From positions 186,001-250,000 of the forward strand of contig NZ_CP007501.1 in assembly GCF_000973625.1 (NCBI RefSeq): a DNA stretch of 64,000 nucleotides. Direction: 5' to 3'. This document shows, piece after piece, positions 38,005 to 51,306 of the stretch (position 1 is the stretch's first letter; every line of letters starts with the position of its first letter). The position numbers and the translations under genes were made by a program. Source of the DNA: Polynucleobacter duraquae (lineage in GTDB: Bacteria > Pseudomonadota > Gammaproteobacteria > Burkholderiales > Burkholderiaceae). The notes below the pieces were generated by a model. The model saw nothing but the letters and a program-made list of their open reading frames with translations, had not been told where the DNA came from and made no database searches.

Positions 38005-39033
38005 ATGACAATTCGTGTCGCAATTAACGGTTATGGTCGCATTGGTCGTATGGTCTTACGTGCTTTGTATGAAGATCAAGTCAATGGTAAGCCTAGGCGC
38101 GATATCAAAATCGTCGCAATTAACGCAATGGGTGATATCGACATCAATGCGCATCTGACGCAATATGATTCTGCGCACGGCCGTTTTCCTGCTGAAGTAA
38201 AGGTAGACGGTGATTGCATGGTGGTCAATGGCGATCGCATCAAGATGTTCTCTACTCGTAATCCTTTGGAAACTCCTTGGGGTGAGTTTGGTGTGGATTT
38301 AGTGCTTGAGTGTTCAGGCAAATTCACTTCCAAAGAAAAAGCCATGGTGCATATTTCTCAAGGTGCGAAGAAGGTATTGATCTCTGCTCCAGGTGAAAAA
38401 GATGTTGATGCCACTATTGTTTATGGCGTAAATCAGCAAGTTCTAAAGCCAAGCGATGTCGTAGTCTCCAATGCGAGCTGTACAACCAACTGTTTAGCCC
38501 CATTGGTTAAGCCATTGTTAGAAAAAATTGGGATCGAGTCTGGTTTGATGACTACGATTCATGCATTTACAAATGACCAAGTTCTGACTGATGTGTATCA
38601 CAAGGATATGCGCCGTGCTCGTTCTGCTGTGAGCAGCATGATCCCAACTAAGACGGGTGCTGCTAAAGCGGTTGGCTTGGTTTTACCGGCATTAGCAGGG
38701 CGCTTTGACGGTTTTGCAATGCGCGTGCCCGTCATTAACGTTTCTGTCGTGGATTTAACCTTTGCTGCCAGCCGGGCTACTAGCGTGGATGAAGTCAATT
38801 CAATCCTCAAAACAGCCAGCGAGGGTGAGTTGAAGGGTATTTTGGGTTTCAATACCTTGCCTTTGGTATCGATCGACTTTAACCACGATCCTCGCCCTAG
38901 TATTTACGATGCTTCCCAGACTCGTGTATCCGCCGATGGGAAGTTGGTCAAAGTCTTAGCTTGGTATGACAACGAGTGGGGTTACTCAGTCCAGATGCTT
39001 AATGCTGCTCAGGCATTAATGGCTGTAAAGTAA
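38005..39033 (+). CDS. gap: Glyceraldehyde-3-phosphate dehydrogenase, type I
   Basis: Glycolytic dehydrogenase of 342 residues. NAD-binding start [16 protein letters not shown] and the catalytic Cys in [12 protein letters not shown] are present, with the C-terminal [12 protein letters not shown] 38005 is preferred because AAGGGA precedes it and MTIRVAIN is the family start; an in-frame ATG at 37987 adds six residues. Followed by a palindromic terminator shared with fur. Confidence 0.96.
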   Translation: MTIRVAINGYGRIGRMVLRALYEDQVNGKPRRDIKIVAINAMGDIDINAHLTQYDSAHGRFPAEVKVDGDCMVVNGDRIKMFSTRNPLETPWGEFGVDLVLECSGKFTSKEKAMVHISQGAKKVLISAPGEKDVDATIVYGVNQQVLKPSDVVVSNASCTTNCLAPLVKPLLEKIGIESGLMTTIHAFTNDQVLTDVYHKDMRRARSAVSSMIPTKTGAAKAVGLVLPALAGRFDGFAMRVPVINVSVVDLTFAASRATSVDEVNSILKTASEGELKGILGFNTLPLVSIDFNHDPRPSIYDASQTRVSADGKLVKVLAWYDNEWGYSVQMLNAAQALMAVK

Positions 39034-39085
39034 AAGGTTCGGTAAGATTTGTGGCTAAAAGTTCTTAAAATCCTGCTTTAAATGT

Positions 39086-39113
39086 AAAAAAGACCTCAAT
39101 TGAGGTCTTTTTT
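39086..39113. terminator. Bidirectional intrinsic terminator between gap and fur
   Basis: AGACCTCAA (39091-39099) and TTGAGGTCT (39100-39108) are perfect inverted arms extended by A5 on the left and T5 on the right. The element is a full 28-base palindrome and would terminate in both directions, serving the convergent gap and fur genes. Confidence 0.9.
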
Positions 39114-39138
39114 CATTATTTGCCTCTATCTTCCTGAA

Positions 39139-39597
39139 TTAGGATTTTGGTTTATTGCGACAATTCTTCTTTTGGCAGTGTCCGTACATCGCTAAAGAGT
39201 GCTCTTGGAGCTTAAAACCGAGGTTTTTGGCAATATCTCGCTGCCTTTTTTCAATTGCCTCATCTACAAACTCCTCAACGTGGCCGCAATCAAGGCACAC
39301 CAAGTGGTCATGGTGCTGACCCTCGTTCAGCTCATAAATAGCCCTACTATCACCTTTGCTGGACTCAAAATGACTGCGGAGCAAGATGCCTGCTTGCTCA
39401 AACTGGGTTAGCACCCTATATACCGTGGCCAGACCAATTTCTTTGTCATTCTTAGCTAGAGCCATAAAGACATCTTCAGCGCTAAAGTGAGTGCCACTAT
39501 TTTGATGAAAAAAGTCCAAGATTTTCATGCGTGGACCGGTCGCCTTCAGGCCAATGTCGCGCAAATTTGCTGGAGTCGGATTTTGGTTCATATTCAT
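39139..39597 (-). CDS. fur: Ferric uptake regulator
   Basis: Iron-responsive repressor, 152 residues from ATG 39597 (ATG 39591 is two codons later). Winged helix about 10-85 (LKATGPRMKILDFF, EIGLATVYRVL), then the metal-binding HHDHLVCLDCGHVEEF with CxxC and a C-terminal CQKKNC. The open frame extends to 39642 but that region is the divergent intergenic promoter space with bamE. The fur/bamE pair is a conserved betaproteobacterial arrangement. Confidence 0.94.
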   Translation of the reverse strand: MNMNQNPTPANLRDIGLKATGPRMKILDFFHQNSGTHFSAEDVFMALAKNDKEIGLATVYRVLTQFEQAGILLRSHFESSKGDSRAIYELNEGQHHDHLVCLDCGHVEEFVDEAIEKRQRDIAKNLGFKLQEHSLAMYGHCQKKNCRNKPKS

Positions 39598-39691
39598 GGG
39601 TTTGGGAGCTAAAATCAATGTCTTAATGATACGGCCTGCCATGCAAAATTGCCTTCAACTTTTTACCCGTCTACTGAACTCTATTTTTGAG

Positions 39692-40360
39692 ATGTTTGAC
39701 CGTGCTCGCACGGGCTTAGTCATTGCCGCTATTAGTTCGGCAATGATTGCTACTGGTTGTACCAGCGCTGTCGATGACACCCAGCGCGCTTGGATGAATA
39801 AAGTCTTTAGACCTTATGTTCCAGATGTGGTGCAGGGTAACTTTATTTCTAGCGAGCAATACGCCAAGTTACAAGTTGGTCAGAGTCGTGAGCAAGTGCG
39901 TCAAATTCTGGGAACGCCTTTACTGGCTAGTTATTTCCATGCAAATCGCTGGGACTACGTTTTTGAATTTAAGCGCGCTGGTCAACAAATGAGTAAAGAG
40001 CGTCGTGTGACAGTATTTTTCGAAGGCGATAAGCTGGTGAAGTTTCAGGGTGATGCATTACCAACCGATATCGAGTTGGTTGCTGAGATTGATGGTTACG
40101 CAAAAACGAAGCGTTCATTCTGGGATGTTATGACTGGATCAAATAAGCCACCAGTCACTCCACCTTTGCAGCAGCCTGAGTTGCTGGTTCCCAGTCCAAC
40201 GAATAATTTGCCCGTCGGGGCTACAGTGCCTGCAGCTCCTGCCAGTAGTTCATTTTGGGACTTTTTTAGCTTTTCAAAAAAGTCGCCAGATGCGCAGCCC
40301 GTACCTCAACAGTTAGGCCCTGGAACTCTCAACGTTCCACAGGCTAGTGAAGCAAAGTAA
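39692..40360 (+). CDS. bamE: Outer-membrane assembly lipoprotein BamE/OmlA
   Basis: Small lipoprotein of the BAM complex, which inserts outer-membrane beta-barrels. From ATG 39692 the signal peptide is MFDRARTGLVIAAISSAMIATGC with lipobox Cys25; ATG 39641 is an alternative that would add 17 residues and squeeze the divergent promoter region. The SmpA/OmlA domain follows (YVPDVVQGNFIS, LQVGQSREQVRQILGTPLL, WDYVFEFKR). After about residue 140 there is a Pro/Ser-rich extension with two FWD-type repeats, making it longer than E. coli BamE. Confidence 0.9.
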   Translation: MFDRARTGLVIAAISSAMIATGCTSAVDDTQRAWMNKVFRPYVPDVVQGNFISSEQYAKLQVGQSREQVRQILGTPLLASYFHANRWDYVFEFKRAGQQMSKERRVTVFFEGDKLVKFQGDALPTDIELVAEIDGYAKTKRSFWDVMTGSNKPPVTPPLQQPELLVPSPTNNLPVGATVPAAPASSSFWDFFSFSKKSPDAQPVPQQLGPGTLNVPQASEAK

Positions 40361-40377
40361 AGATAAATTTGTGTTGA

Positions 40378-40399
40378 TGTCGAGTGAAGTTTTTCGACA
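40378..40399 (+). other. Small hairpin in the dapB leader
   Basis: TGTCGA (40378-40383) and TCGACA (40394-40399) pair around a ten-base loop, between bamE and dapB. There is no following T-tract. Only the repeat is seen; no function is claimed. Confidence 0.25.
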
Positions 40400-40425
40400 A
40401 CCTTGAATAAGAAACGAAGATACAA

Positions 40426-41229
40426 ATGATGAAAATCGCAATTGCTGGTGCAACCGGCCGCATGGGAAAAATGTTGATCGAGGCTGTGCTCAACTGCACT
40501 GATACTGAGCTTGTTGGTGCGCTTGAGCATGGGTCTTGCTCTTTGCTTGGCGAAGATGCCGGTGCGTTCTTGGGTAAAAAAACTGGCGTAGCCATTACAT
40601 CGGACATTGCAAAGGCCTTGACTGGTGCTGAGTTCTTAATTGATTTCACTCGTCCAGAAGGCACGATGGCTCACTTAGCCGTGGCGCAAAAGACTGGCAG
40701 CAAAATGATTATCGGTACTACTGGCCTTAGTCCAGAACAGATTGATAGCTTGAAAAAGGCTTCTGCAAATTTAGCCATCGTTTTTGCGCCCAACATGAGT
40801 GTTGGCGTGAATGCCACATTCAAGTTATTAGAGATAGCTGCAAAGATGCTGAATGAAGGTTACGACATTGAAATCGTTGAAGCCCATCACCGTCATAAAG
40901 TGGATGCTCCATCTGGTACTGCCCTTCGAATGGGCGAGGTGATTGCGGATGCGCTTGGTGAGAAATTGGACGATGTTGCGGTATATGCACGTGAAGGTCA
41001 TACCGGTAAGCGCAAAGCTGGCTCGATTGGTTTTGCCACTATCCGTGGTGGAGATATTGTGGGTGATCACACTGTCTTATTTGCAGGCGAGGGTGAGCGG
41101 ATTGAGATTAGTCATAAGTCTTCTAGCCGTCAGTCTTATGCACAAGGTTCGTTGCGCGCCGCACGCTTCTTACAAGCTAAGGGTTCCGGTCTTTATGACA
41201 TGCAAGATGTTCTTGGCCTGCGTAAGTGA
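40426..41229 (+). CDS. dapB: 4-hydroxy-tetrahydrodipicolinate reductase
   Basis: NAD(P)H-dependent step of lysine and meso-diaminopimelate synthesis. 267 residues: Rossmann motif GATGRMGKM at the N-terminus, DFTRPEGT, and the active-site [15 protein letters not shown] with the catalytic His and Lys. It follows bamE by 65 bases. Its product feeds both lysine and peptidoglycan cross-links. Confidence 0.96.
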   Translation: MMKIAIAGATGRMGKMLIEAVLNCTDTELVGALEHGSCSLLGEDAGAFLGKKTGVAITSDIAKALTGAEFLIDFTRPEGTMAHLAVAQKTGSKMIIGTTGLSPEQIDSLKKASANLAIVFAPNMSVGVNATFKLLEIAAKMLNEGYDIEIVEAHHRHKVDAPSGTALRMGEVIADALGEKLDDVAVYAREGHTGKRKAGSIGFATIRGGDIVGDHTVLFAGEGERIEISHKSSSRQSYAQGSLRAARFLQAKGSGLYDMQDVLGLRK

Positions 41230-41269
41230 ATGTTCAGTAAATCAGAATAGAAGAAAAGAGTTGTATTGA

Positions 41270-43942
<2,673 letters not shown>

Positions 43943-43978
43943 ATCGCTAACGCTTTATTTTGAATAGAAACTAGACAC

Positions 43979-44506
43979 ATGCGCGTAAATCATCTTCGAC
44001 GTACCATGCTTGGGCTTTTAGCCTTGGCTCCAGTCAGTGGTTTGATTGCCTGCGGCTATCGTTTGCGTGGCATGGTCGATTTGCCCTTCAAAGTCATTGC
44101 GATTACTGGCAGCCCATCACCACCTCTGAGAACGGATCTTCAGACAGCGATTTTGACGGGCACAGATGCTAAGGTGGCTATCAATCCTAAAGATGCCGAT
44201 CTCATTTTAGAAATTACCAGTGATCTCAATGGTCGTGAAATCTTGGCCTATAACTCGAATGGTCAAGTCTCTGCCTATCGCTTAAATATTCGGGTCGGAT
44301 TTAGGGCGTATGACAACACTGGGGCAGATGTTGTGCCCGAAGCTGAAATCTACATGACTCGTGATATGGACTTCTCGGTGTCTACCGTTTTGGCGACCGA
44401 CGTCCAAATGCAGCAATTTTTATCTTTGATGCGCAGAGATCTTGCGGTACAAATTCTGCGTCGTGTTTCTGCATCTGCTCGAGCACCACAGGCTCGAAGA
44501 TTTTAA
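43979..44506 (+). CDS. lptE: LPS-assembly lipoprotein LptE
   Basis: Outer-membrane lipoprotein that plugs LptD for lipopolysaccharide insertion. 175 residues with a signal peptide ending in lipobox LIAC and Cys25, followed by GYRLRGMVDLPF, typical of the family. The central part matches the LptE alpha/beta fold (LILEITSDLNGREILAYNSNGQVSAYRL). Between leuS and holA, its usual position. Confidence 0.93.
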   Translation: MRVNHLRRTMLGLLALAPVSGLIACGYRLRGMVDLPFKVIAITGSPSPPLRTDLQTAILTGTDAKVAINPKDADLILEITSDLNGREILAYNSNGQVSAYRLNIRVGFRAYDNTGADVVPEAEIYMTRDMDFSVSTVLATDVQMQQFLSLMRRDLAVQILRRVSASARAPQARRF

Positions 44507-44525
44507 AGAATGACGATCAAATCGC

Positions 44526-45587
44526 ATGGTTAAGAGCGATGCTCTACAGGTTCATTTGAAGTCACTCAATTCTGCGGCTTCATTAAAGCCTCTTTATATA
44601 TTTAGCGGTGATGAGCCTCTCCTGATGATGGAAGCAATGGACCAGCTACGTGCCACTGCTAAAAAAATGGGCTATACCGATCGTGAAGTCTTATTGCAAG
44701 AGCGCGGATTTGATTGGAGCGCCTTGTTAAGTGCTGGCCAAACGATGTCTTTATTTGGAGATAAACGCTGGGTTGAGTTGCGTATACCAACAGGAAAGCC
44801 GGGTCGTGATGGTGCTGATGCGCTTAAGCAGTTCTCTGCCCAAATTGAGTCTCAGTCGGTAGGCTCTGAAGGCCCGGACACGATTTTTTGCATCATCTTG
44901 CCTAAATTGGATGGCAAGACCAAAACCTCTGCTTGGTTTAGTGCCTTAGATGAGGCTGGCATGGCGATTCAATTGGATTCCTTGGATCGCTCGCAATTAC
45001 CGCAGTGGATTGCGGGGCGCCTAAAGAAGCAGGGTCAAGAAGTTCAGTCTGGTCCAGATGGGCAGCGTGCTTTAGCCTTCATTGCTGAGCAGGTAGAGGG
45101 AAACCTCATTGCCGCTCATCAAGAGATTCAGAAGCTGGGTTTGTTACATCCTGCCGGCGTCCTTACTGAGGAACAGATTCGGTCAGCCATTTTGAAGGTA
45201 GCTCGTTATAACGTCTTTGAATTAACTGAAGCGATGTTAGCTGGTGATCTTCCTCGCCTTAATCGCATGTTAGATGGCCTTAAGGGTGAGGGTGAGCCTT
45301 TAGTTCTGATTCTGTGGAGCGTAACTGAAGAGCTTCGGATACTATCGAAACTGAAAGCAGCAAGCGATGCTGGAGAGTCTGTACAGAACTTAATGCGCGC
45401 TAACCGGATCTGGGGAAATAAGGAGCGTTTATATCCTATAGCTCTAAAGCGAGTGCAGCCTTTGAGATTGCGGAGGGCAATGCAGGTGGCTGCAGGTTTA
45501 GATCGTCAAGCCAAGGGATTGCATGCAGCAGAATTACCGGCAGATCCTTGGGATGGCTTGCGTTTGGTGGGTAATTTATTGCGCTAG
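44526..45587 (+). CDS. holA: DNA polymerase III delta subunit
   Basis: Clamp-loader subunit that opens the beta clamp. 353 residues, with the family features YIFSGDEPLLMMEAMDQL, a Walker-less AAA+ fold and the C-terminal DELTA domain (YNVFELTEAMLAGD, LWSVTEELRIL). No functional P-loop is expected. Follows lptE by 19 bases and is cotranscribed. Confidence 0.94.
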   Translation: MVKSDALQVHLKSLNSAASLKPLYIFSGDEPLLMMEAMDQLRATAKKMGYTDREVLLQERGFDWSALLSAGQTMSLFGDKRWVELRIPTGKPGRDGADALKQFSAQIESQSVGSEGPDTIFCIILPKLDGKTKTSAWFSALDEAGMAIQLDSLDRSQLPQWIAGRLKKQGQEVQSGPDGQRALAFIAEQVEGNLIAAHQEIQKLGLLHPAGVLTEEQIRSAILKVARYNVFELTEAMLAGDLPRLNRMLDGLKGEGEPLVLILWSVTEELRILSKLKAASDAGESVQNLMRANRIWGNKERLYPIALKRVQPLRLRRAMQVAAGLDRQAKGLHAAELPADPWDGLRLVGNLLR

Positions 45588-45620
45588 ATAAAACAATATT
45601 AATTTTGACATAGTAAATAT

Positions 45621-46907
45621 ATGAGTAATTCAACAAATACCATTCAGCAAATGATGCAAGATATTGGCCAACGTGCTCGTCAGGCATCACGCGCAATGGC
45701 GCGGGCATCTAGCGAGCAGAAAAATAAGGCCTTATTGCATATCGCCAAGTTGGTTCGTGAGCGGTCTGAGGAAATTGTCCGAGTGAATGCACTCGATGTT
45801 GCTCGAGCAAAAACCAATGGTCAAGATGCAGCGTTTATTGATCGCCTGACGATGACGCCAAAGACGATTGAATCTATGGCATTAGGTTTGGAACAAATTG
45901 TTTATTTGGAAGATCCGATTGGCAAAATAACGCCATTACAAAAGCAGGCTTCCGGTATTGAGCTCGGTCAGATGCGTGTGCCACTTGGTGTGATTGGCAT
46001 CATTTATGAATCTCGTCCAAATGTCACGATTGATGCAGCTGCACTGTGCCTGAAGTCTGGCAATGCAGTGATTTTGCGTGGTGGCTCAGAGGCAATTGAT
46101 TCAAATACCTTGTTGGCGCAATTGATTCAAGAAGGTTTAGATGCTGCCAATTTACCCATGGATGCGGTGCAGGTTGTGACCACCACAGATCGCGCTGCTG
46201 TTGGCGAAATGATTACCATGACCCAATATATTGATGTGATCGTTCCACGTGGTGGCAAGAGTTTGATCGCCCGTTTGATTGCAGAAGCGCGCGTGCCAAT
46301 GATTAAGCATTTGGATGGTATCTGTCACACTTATATTGATGCCGATGCGGATGTCGCAATGGCAATCAAGGTTTGCGATAACGCCAAGACTCAGCGCTAT
46401 GCGCCATGTAACGCAATGGAAACGCTCCTAGTAAATAAATCGATTGCATCACAAGTATTGCCAGCTCTTTGCAAAATCTATCAAGATAAGGGTGTGGAGT
46501 TGCGTGTTGATGATCAAACCCGAAGCACTCTTGAAGCAGCCGGTTTTAAAGATTTAGTCAATGCCACTGAAGAAGATTGGCAAACAGAATATTTGGCACC
46601 AATTTTGTCGATCAAGACTGTTGCGGATATCGACGAAGCAATGGGTCATATCGAACAATACGGCAGTAAACATACTGATGCCATCATTACTAAGAATCAA
46701 GCGCAAGCCAATCGCTTTTTGCGTGAAGTCGATAGTGCCAGTGTGATGGTCAATGCCAGCACCCGTTTTGCCGATGGTTTTGAGTATGGTCTTGGCGCAG
46801 AGATTGGCATCTCGAATGACAAGCTACATGCTCGTGGCCCGGTGGGCTTAGATGGTCTCACTTCTCTCAAATACATCGTCATGGGTCATGGCGAGATTCG
46901 TACTTAA
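45621..46907 (+). CDS. proA: Gamma-glutamyl phosphate reductase
   Basis: Second step of proline synthesis: NADPH reduction of glutamyl phosphate. Aldehyde-dehydrogenase-fold protein of 428 residues with [26 protein letters not shown], and the catalytic Cys region [35 protein letters not shown] near the C-terminus is diagnostic. The partner kinase ProB is encoded about 41 kb upstream and lacks its PUA domain. Confidence 0.96.
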   Translation: MSNSTNTIQQMMQDIGQRARQASRAMARASSEQKNKALLHIAKLVRERSEEIVRVNALDVARAKTNGQDAAFIDRLTMTPKTIESMALGLEQIVYLEDPIGKITPLQKQASGIELGQMRVPLGVIGIIYESRPNVTIDAAALCLKSGNAVILRGGSEAIDSNTLLAQLIQEGLDAANLPMDAVQVVTTTDRAAVGEMITMTQYIDVIVPRGGKSLIARLIAEARVPMIKHLDGICHTYIDADADVAMAIKVCDNAKTQRYAPCNAMETLLVNKSIASQVLPALCKIYQDKGVELRVDDQTRSTLEAAGFKDLVNATEEDWQTEYLAPILSIKTVADIDEAMGHIEQYGSKHTDAIITKNQAQANRFLREVDSASVMVNASTRFADGFEYGLGAEIGISNDKLHARGPVGLDGLTSLKYIVMGHGEIRT

Positions 46908-46937
46908 TCCAGCTTCATTACAGAACGGAAATTAATC

Positions 46938-47366
46938 ATGATGGGCAATGCATATTTATGGACCAAGACTTTTCATATTGTCTTGATTGCATCTTGGTTC
47001 GCAGGCTTGTTTTATCTTCCGCGTATCTTTGTGAACTTGGCTGATGAAAAAAATCCTGAGGTCTATGCACGTATTCTAGGAATGGCGAATCGCTTATTTC
47101 GATTTATGACTATATTGGCAGTACCTGCCGTATTGCTAGGCCTTGCTTTGTGGTTGCACTTCAGAATAGGTGCTGGTGAGGTATGGATGCATGCCAAGAT
47201 GTTCTTTGTACTTCTGGTAATCGGTTATCACCATGCTTGTTGGGGTTTGCTCAAAAAGTTCCGTAATGGTGTCAATACCCATTCAGGGGTTTGGTATCGT
47301 TGGTTTAACGAAGCGCCAGTCCTTCTTCTTCTGATCGTGACCGCTTTAGTGGTCATTAAGCCTTAA
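46938..47366 (+). CDS. hemJ: HemJ/CopD-family membrane protein
   Basis: A 142-residue inner-membrane protein with four hydrophobic segments. The pattern WTKTFHIVLIASWFAGLFYLPRIFV plus the conserved Lys in WMHAKMFFVLLVIGYHH matches HemJ, the protoporphyrinogen IX oxidase of many proteobacteria. hemL is about 2 kb downstream, which supports a haem-pathway role. The family is also annotated as CopD-like, so the symbol is probable rather than certain. Confidence 0.75.
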   Translation: MMGNAYLWTKTFHIVLIASWFAGLFYLPRIFVNLADEKNPEVYARILGMANRLFRFMTILAVPAVLLGLALWLHFRIGAGEVWMHAKMFFVLLVIGYHHACWGLLKKFRNGVNTHSGVWYRWFNEAPVLLLLIVTALVVIKP

Positions 47367-47401
47367 TTTTTTTATTTCATCTCTTTTAGATTGCTAGCCT
47401 C

Positions 47402-48868
47402 ATGAGATTTTTTGTTGTTTGTCCAGGCGGACTGGAAGTGCCTCTTGCACAAGAGCTAGCAAGTATTGCGCAGCGCCCTGACTGTAAAGCCTTGGGTGCC
47501 TGGGTGATTGATCCTACGCCTACGAGTCCTACGGGTGGAGTAGGTTTGGCGGCGCCAATATCTGCCGCCATGGCATTGAACTTACATTCACGGATTGCGA
47601 GTCGAGTATTGCTACAGATGGCGGAATCGCCATACCGTCAGGAAGAAGATTTGTATAAGTTGGCTAGTGGTTTAGCTTGGGAAGAATGGTTTTCTTCTAA
47701 ACAAACTTTACGCGTTGATGTGACGGCCCATCGTTCACCCTTGAAGAGCTTAAATTTTGCAACTTTGAAGATTAAGGATGCGATTGTTGATCGCCTCCGT
47801 GATGCCACTGGCGATCGTCCCAGTATTGATACTGCATTTCCGGATGTGCGGGTACAGGCTCATCTCACGGCAACTCATGCCACGATCTATTTGGACACTT
47901 CAGGTGAGGCCTTATTCAAACGTGGCTGGAGAGATGAAAAGGGCGATGCTCCCTTAAAAGAAAATCTTGCAGCAGGCATCTTGTCAATTACCGGCTGGAA
48001 GCCTTCGCAAACTTTATTTGATCCAATGTGCGGTAGTGGCACCTTTTTGATTGAGGCTGCACAAATGGCTTTAGCTATTCCGCCGGGTGCTATTCGGGCG
48101 GGGATGTATGGTGATGACGCGAAGCCGAGTCGATTAGCCTATCGCCCATTAGTAACTTCCGCTCATGGGTTTGGGTTTCAGCGACTCAAGCCATTTAATG
48201 AGGCTGCCGAGCAAAAGCGTTGGGCGACTTTGAAAGACGCTGTACATTCTGAGATGTTGGAGAGGCGTAAACAGTTCCCAGATTCAGAGTCTTTGGGTAT
48301 TAGCGGTGGTGATATTAACGAGCGCTTGGTAGCGATGTTTAAAGGTAACTGGCAGCGGGCTCAGTTGCCGGGATTGCCAGTAACACGTCAAGTTGATGCC
48401 TTAGCAACTAGGCCACCAACAAATGCTCAAGATGGTGTGATGCTATTGAACCCGCCTTATGGTGAGCGCTTAGTGATCAAGGGTGGACGAGGCCAGGATC
48501 GTGCTGCGAGTGGCGATATGGGGCGAGACTCTTACGAACAAGCTGAGGAGCCAGAAGATCGCTATGCATTTAATCTAGAAACAGGACGTCAAAGTGCTAA
48601 ACGCTCTAGCCGCGAGTCTCTCAAAAAGCTACAAGCTCAAGAAGAACAGGACCCTAAGTTTGTGGAATTCTTGAGGCAGTTTGGCCAGCATCTCAAGGAT
48701 ACTTTTGGTGGCTGGAATGTCTTTGTATTGACTGCGGATATGGCCTTACCTGGGCAGTTACGTATTAAGGAATCTAAACGCACCCCTTTATTTAATGGCC
48801 CCCTGGAATGCAGATTATTTAAGTTCGAGATGCATCAAAAGCGTGATGCTGCATCCGATTTAAAATAG
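47402..48868 (+). CDS. THUMP-domain rRNA methyltransferase, RlmL-like
   Basis: Class I SAM-dependent RNA methyltransferase of 488 residues. N-terminal THUMP region about 60-165 (RVDVTAHRSPLKSLNFATLKIKDAIVDRL), then SAM motif LFDPMCGSGTFLIEAAQMA and the catalytic LNPPYGERL. This resembles the m2G2445 half of RlmL/RlmKL; the RlmK half is absent. A charged low-complexity insertion lies after NPPYGERL. The exact target base is not determined. Confidence 0.85.
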   Translation: MRFFVVCPGGLEVPLAQELASIAQRPDCKALGAWVIDPTPTSPTGGVGLAAPISAAMALNLHSRIASRVLLQMAESPYRQEEDLYKLASGLAWEEWFSSKQTLRVDVTAHRSPLKSLNFATLKIKDAIVDRLRDATGDRPSIDTAFPDVRVQAHLTATHATIYLDTSGEALFKRGWRDEKGDAPLKENLAAGILSITGWKPSQTLFDPMCGSGTFLIEAAQMALAIPPGAIRAGMYGDDAKPSRLAYRPLVTSAHGFGFQRLKPFNEAAEQKRWATLKDAVHSEMLERRKQFPDSESLGISGGDINERLVAMFKGNWQRAQLPGLPVTRQVDALATRPPTNAQDGVMLLNPPYGERLVIKGGRGQDRAASGDMGRDSYEQAEEPEDRYAFNLETGRQSAKRSSRESLKKLQAQEEQDPKFVEFLRQFGQHLKDTFGGWNVFVLTADMALPGQLRIKESKRTPLFNGPLECRLFKFEMHQKRDAASDLK

Positions 48869-48891
48869 AAAGATAAATAAGGAAGACGGTA

Positions 48892-49062
48892 ATGGAATTC
48901 AAAACATATATGTGCTTAATTTGTGGCTGGGTTTATGACGAGGCTGCAGGTTTACCTGAAGAGGGTATTGCGCCAGGCACCCTTTGGAAAGATGTACCCA
49001 TGAACTGGACCTGTCCTGAGTGTGGTGCACGTAAAGAAGACTTTGAAATGATGGCGATCTAA
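48892..49062 (+). CDS. Rubredoxin
   Basis: A 56-residue iron-sulfur electron carrier that is easy to miss because of its size. Two CxxC pairs coordinate one iron: C8/C11 (MCLICGWVYD) and C41/C44 (WTCPECGARK), with the conserved WVYDEAAG and PEEGIAPGT between them. The GGAAG-like purine stretch (AAGGAAG) precedes the ATG. Located between the RlmL-like gene and hemL. The electron partners are unknown. Confidence 0.93.
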   Translation: MEFKTYMCLICGWVYDEAAGLPEEGIAPGTLWKDVPMNWTCPECGARKEDFEMMAI

Positions 49063-49118
49063 TAGATTAATTTAATTAGACGATGTTTAAATTCATTAGC
49101 TAAATCGGGAAAAGTATC

Positions 49119-50411
49119 TTGGGAAAAAATGACATCTTATTTGAGCGCGCACAAAAAACAATTCCTGGGGGTGTGAATTCTCCAGTACGCGCTTTTCGTC
49201 AAGTAGGCGGTACACCGCGTTTTGTTGCTAAAGCAAAAGGCCCTTACTTCTGGGATGCTGAAGGTACGCGCTATATTGATTTAATTATGTCCTGGGGTCC
49301 TATGATTGCAGGCCATGCTAATCCAGAAGTGGTGGAAGCAGTTAAGCAGGCTGCAGAAACTAGCTTTAGTTACGGCGCCCCTACCGAAGGCGAAATTGAA
49401 TTAGCAGAACGCATCTGTCAGTTGGTTCCTAGCATTGAGCAGGTGCGGATGGTATCGAGTGGAACCGAAGCCACTATGAGTGCTCTGCGTCTCGCACGTG
49501 GCCATACAGGACGTGATCTCATTATTAAATTTGAAGGTTGTTATCACGGCCATGCCGATAGTCTTTTAGTGAAGGCAGGTTCTGGCCTCTTGACCTTTGC
49601 AGATTCAACTCAAAATGCACCCTCTTCTGGTGGCGTTCCACAAGATTTAGTTAAACACACCTTAGTACTGCCATATAACGATGTGCAAGCCTTGAAGGAA
49701 GTGTTTGTAAAGCAGGGTGATCAGGTTGCCGCGGTGATTATTGAACCGTTTGCTGGCAATATGAATCTCATTAAGCCCTCAAAGGAATTTCTCTCGACAC
49801 TACGCCAGCTGACTAGCGAGCATGGCAGTGTATTAATTTACGACGAAGTCATGACCGGCTTTAGGGTTGCTTTAGGTGGCGCGCAATCTCTGCAAGTTAT
49901 TACCCCTGACCTGACTTGTCTTGGTAAGGTCATGGGCGGCGGTATGCCGATGGCTGCTTTTGGCGGTAAAAAAGAAATTATGTCTAAGTTAGCGCCGCTG
50001 GGCAATGTTTACCAGGCAGGCACATTGTCCGGTAATCCAGTAGCTGTAGCGGCTGGATTAAAGACGCTGGAGATTATTTCTCGAGAAGGTTTCTTCGATT
50101 GTCTGACGGGGCAAACTGAAAAGCTCATGTCTGGGTTCAAGCTTGCGGCAGATGAAGCAGGCGTACCTTTTGCGGTAGATAGTGTTGGTGGAATGTTTGG
50201 TTTTTACTTTGCCAATGAGGTCCCAACCTCTTTTGAGGCAGTCACTAAAACTGATATTGAGGCGTTTAAGAAATTTTTCCACTTGATGTTAGATCAAGGG
50301 GTGTATTTAGCACCCTCTGCTTATGAAGCTGGATTTACTTCTATTACTCATGACAATGGAGTTTTGGAAGAAATTATCACTGCCGCGAAAACTGCATTTA
50401 AAAAACTATAA
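49119..50411 (+). CDS. hemL: Glutamate-1-semialdehyde 2,1-aminomutase
   Basis: PLP enzyme giving 5-aminolevulinate in the C5 tetrapyrrole route. 430 residues with [43 protein letters not shown] and [19 protein letters not shown] with the PLP lysine. The start is TTG at 49119: a stop lies in frame at 49101 and no ATG fits, while GGGAAAA precedes it. Near hemJ. Confidence 0.95.
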   Translation: MGKNDILFERAQKTIPGGVNSPVRAFRQVGGTPRFVAKAKGPYFWDAEGTRYIDLIMSWGPMIAGHANPEVVEAVKQAAETSFSYGAPTEGEIELAERICQLVPSIEQVRMVSSGTEATMSALRLARGHTGRDLIIKFEGCYHGHADSLLVKAGSGLLTFADSTQNAPSSGGVPQDLVKHTLVLPYNDVQALKEVFVKQGDQVAAVIIEPFAGNMNLIKPSKEFLSTLRQLTSEHGSVLIYDEVMTGFRVALGGAQSLQVITPDLTCLGKVMGGGMPMAAFGGKKEIMSKLAPLGNVYQAGTLSGNPVAVAAGLKTLEIISREGFFDCLTGQTEKLMSGFKLAADEAGVPFAVDSVGGMFGFYFANEVPTSFEAVTKTDIEAFKKFFHLMLDQGVYLAPSAYEAGFTSITHDNGVLEEIITAAKTAFKKL

Positions 50412-50426
50412 GAGGCAGAGCCAAAA

Positions 50427-51266
50427 TTACATTCTGAGTGGATGGTCATAGCCATCTACTTGGATAAACTTTAGATCCTTGCTTGGCTTACCTGATTCTG
50501 GAACTTCCATTGCGGTGAGCTTTCCACCCCAAACGCAGCCTGTATCGAGACCAATGACATTCCTATGCTGGAGAAGTCCTAGGGTTGACCAGTGACCGAA
50601 GTAAATCAGGGCATCTTGCGTTTTTCGTTTAGGAGTTTTAAACCAAGGGACATAGCCTTTGGGACCATCTTCAAAACCTTCTTTACTCTCGAATTCCATT
50701 GTGCCGGTAGGAGTACAAAAACGAATGCGGGTCAGTGCATTGGTGATGACGCGTAAACGCTCATAACCTTTAAGAGAGTTGCTCCACTTATTTGGGGTGT
50801 TGCCATACATATTCATTAAGAAATCTTTGTAGGATTTTTTACGTAGCGCTTTTTCTACTTCCTGTGCACACTCGATTGTTTGCTGCAAGTCCCATTGTGG
50901 TAGAACTCCTGCATGAACAGTGAGTACTTTTCCGTTACTCAGAGCCATTGGCCTATGGCGTAGCCAATTCATTAATTCTGCTCTATCGGGCGCATTTAGA
51001 ATCGGTTGTACGGTATCAAGCCCTTTAGTTTTTCGGATGCCAGCATCTACCGCAAGCAAATGGAGATCGTGATTTCCGAGAATACACTCGATGCGTTTAT
51101 CTTCTTGTAATTTCTTGAGGTAGCGTAGGGTGCCTAATGAGTCAGGGCCCCGATTTACCAGGTCACCTAAAAAAATCATCTTGGACTGTGCGGGGAGCTT
51201 TTTGACGAGCGCCTTCAAAGAGGGCGCGCAGCCCTGAATATCACCTACAGCATAGATCTTGCTCAT
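50427..51266 (-). CDS. apaH: Symmetrical bis(5'-nucleosyl)-tetraphosphatase
   Basis: Hydrolyses Ap4A to two ADP and can decap Np4-RNA. Calcineurin-like phosphoesterase of 279 residues with the metal-binding motifs GDIQGC, GDLVNRGPDS and GNHDLHLLA, and a later HAGVLPQW. Convergent with hemL. Together with rppH it gives the window two RNA 5'-end processing enzymes. Confidence 0.94.
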   Translation of the reverse strand: MSKIYAVGDIQGCAPSLKALVKKLPAQSKMIFLGDLVNRGPDSLGTLRYLKKLQEDKRIECILGNHDLHLLAVDAGIRKTKGLDTVQPILNAPDRAELMNWLRHRPMALSNGKVLTVHAGVLPQWDLQQTIECAQEVEKALRKKSYKDFLMNMYGNTPNKWSNSLKGYERLRVITNALTRIRFCTPTGTMEFESKEGFEDGPKGYVPWFKTPKRKTQDALIYFGHWSTLGLLQHRNVIGLDTGCVWGGKLTAMEVPESGKPSKDLKFIQVDGYDHPLRM

Positions 51267-51306
51267 ACCCTATCTTAAAGCGGAAAGTGCCAGAGTTTTC
51301 ACTAAC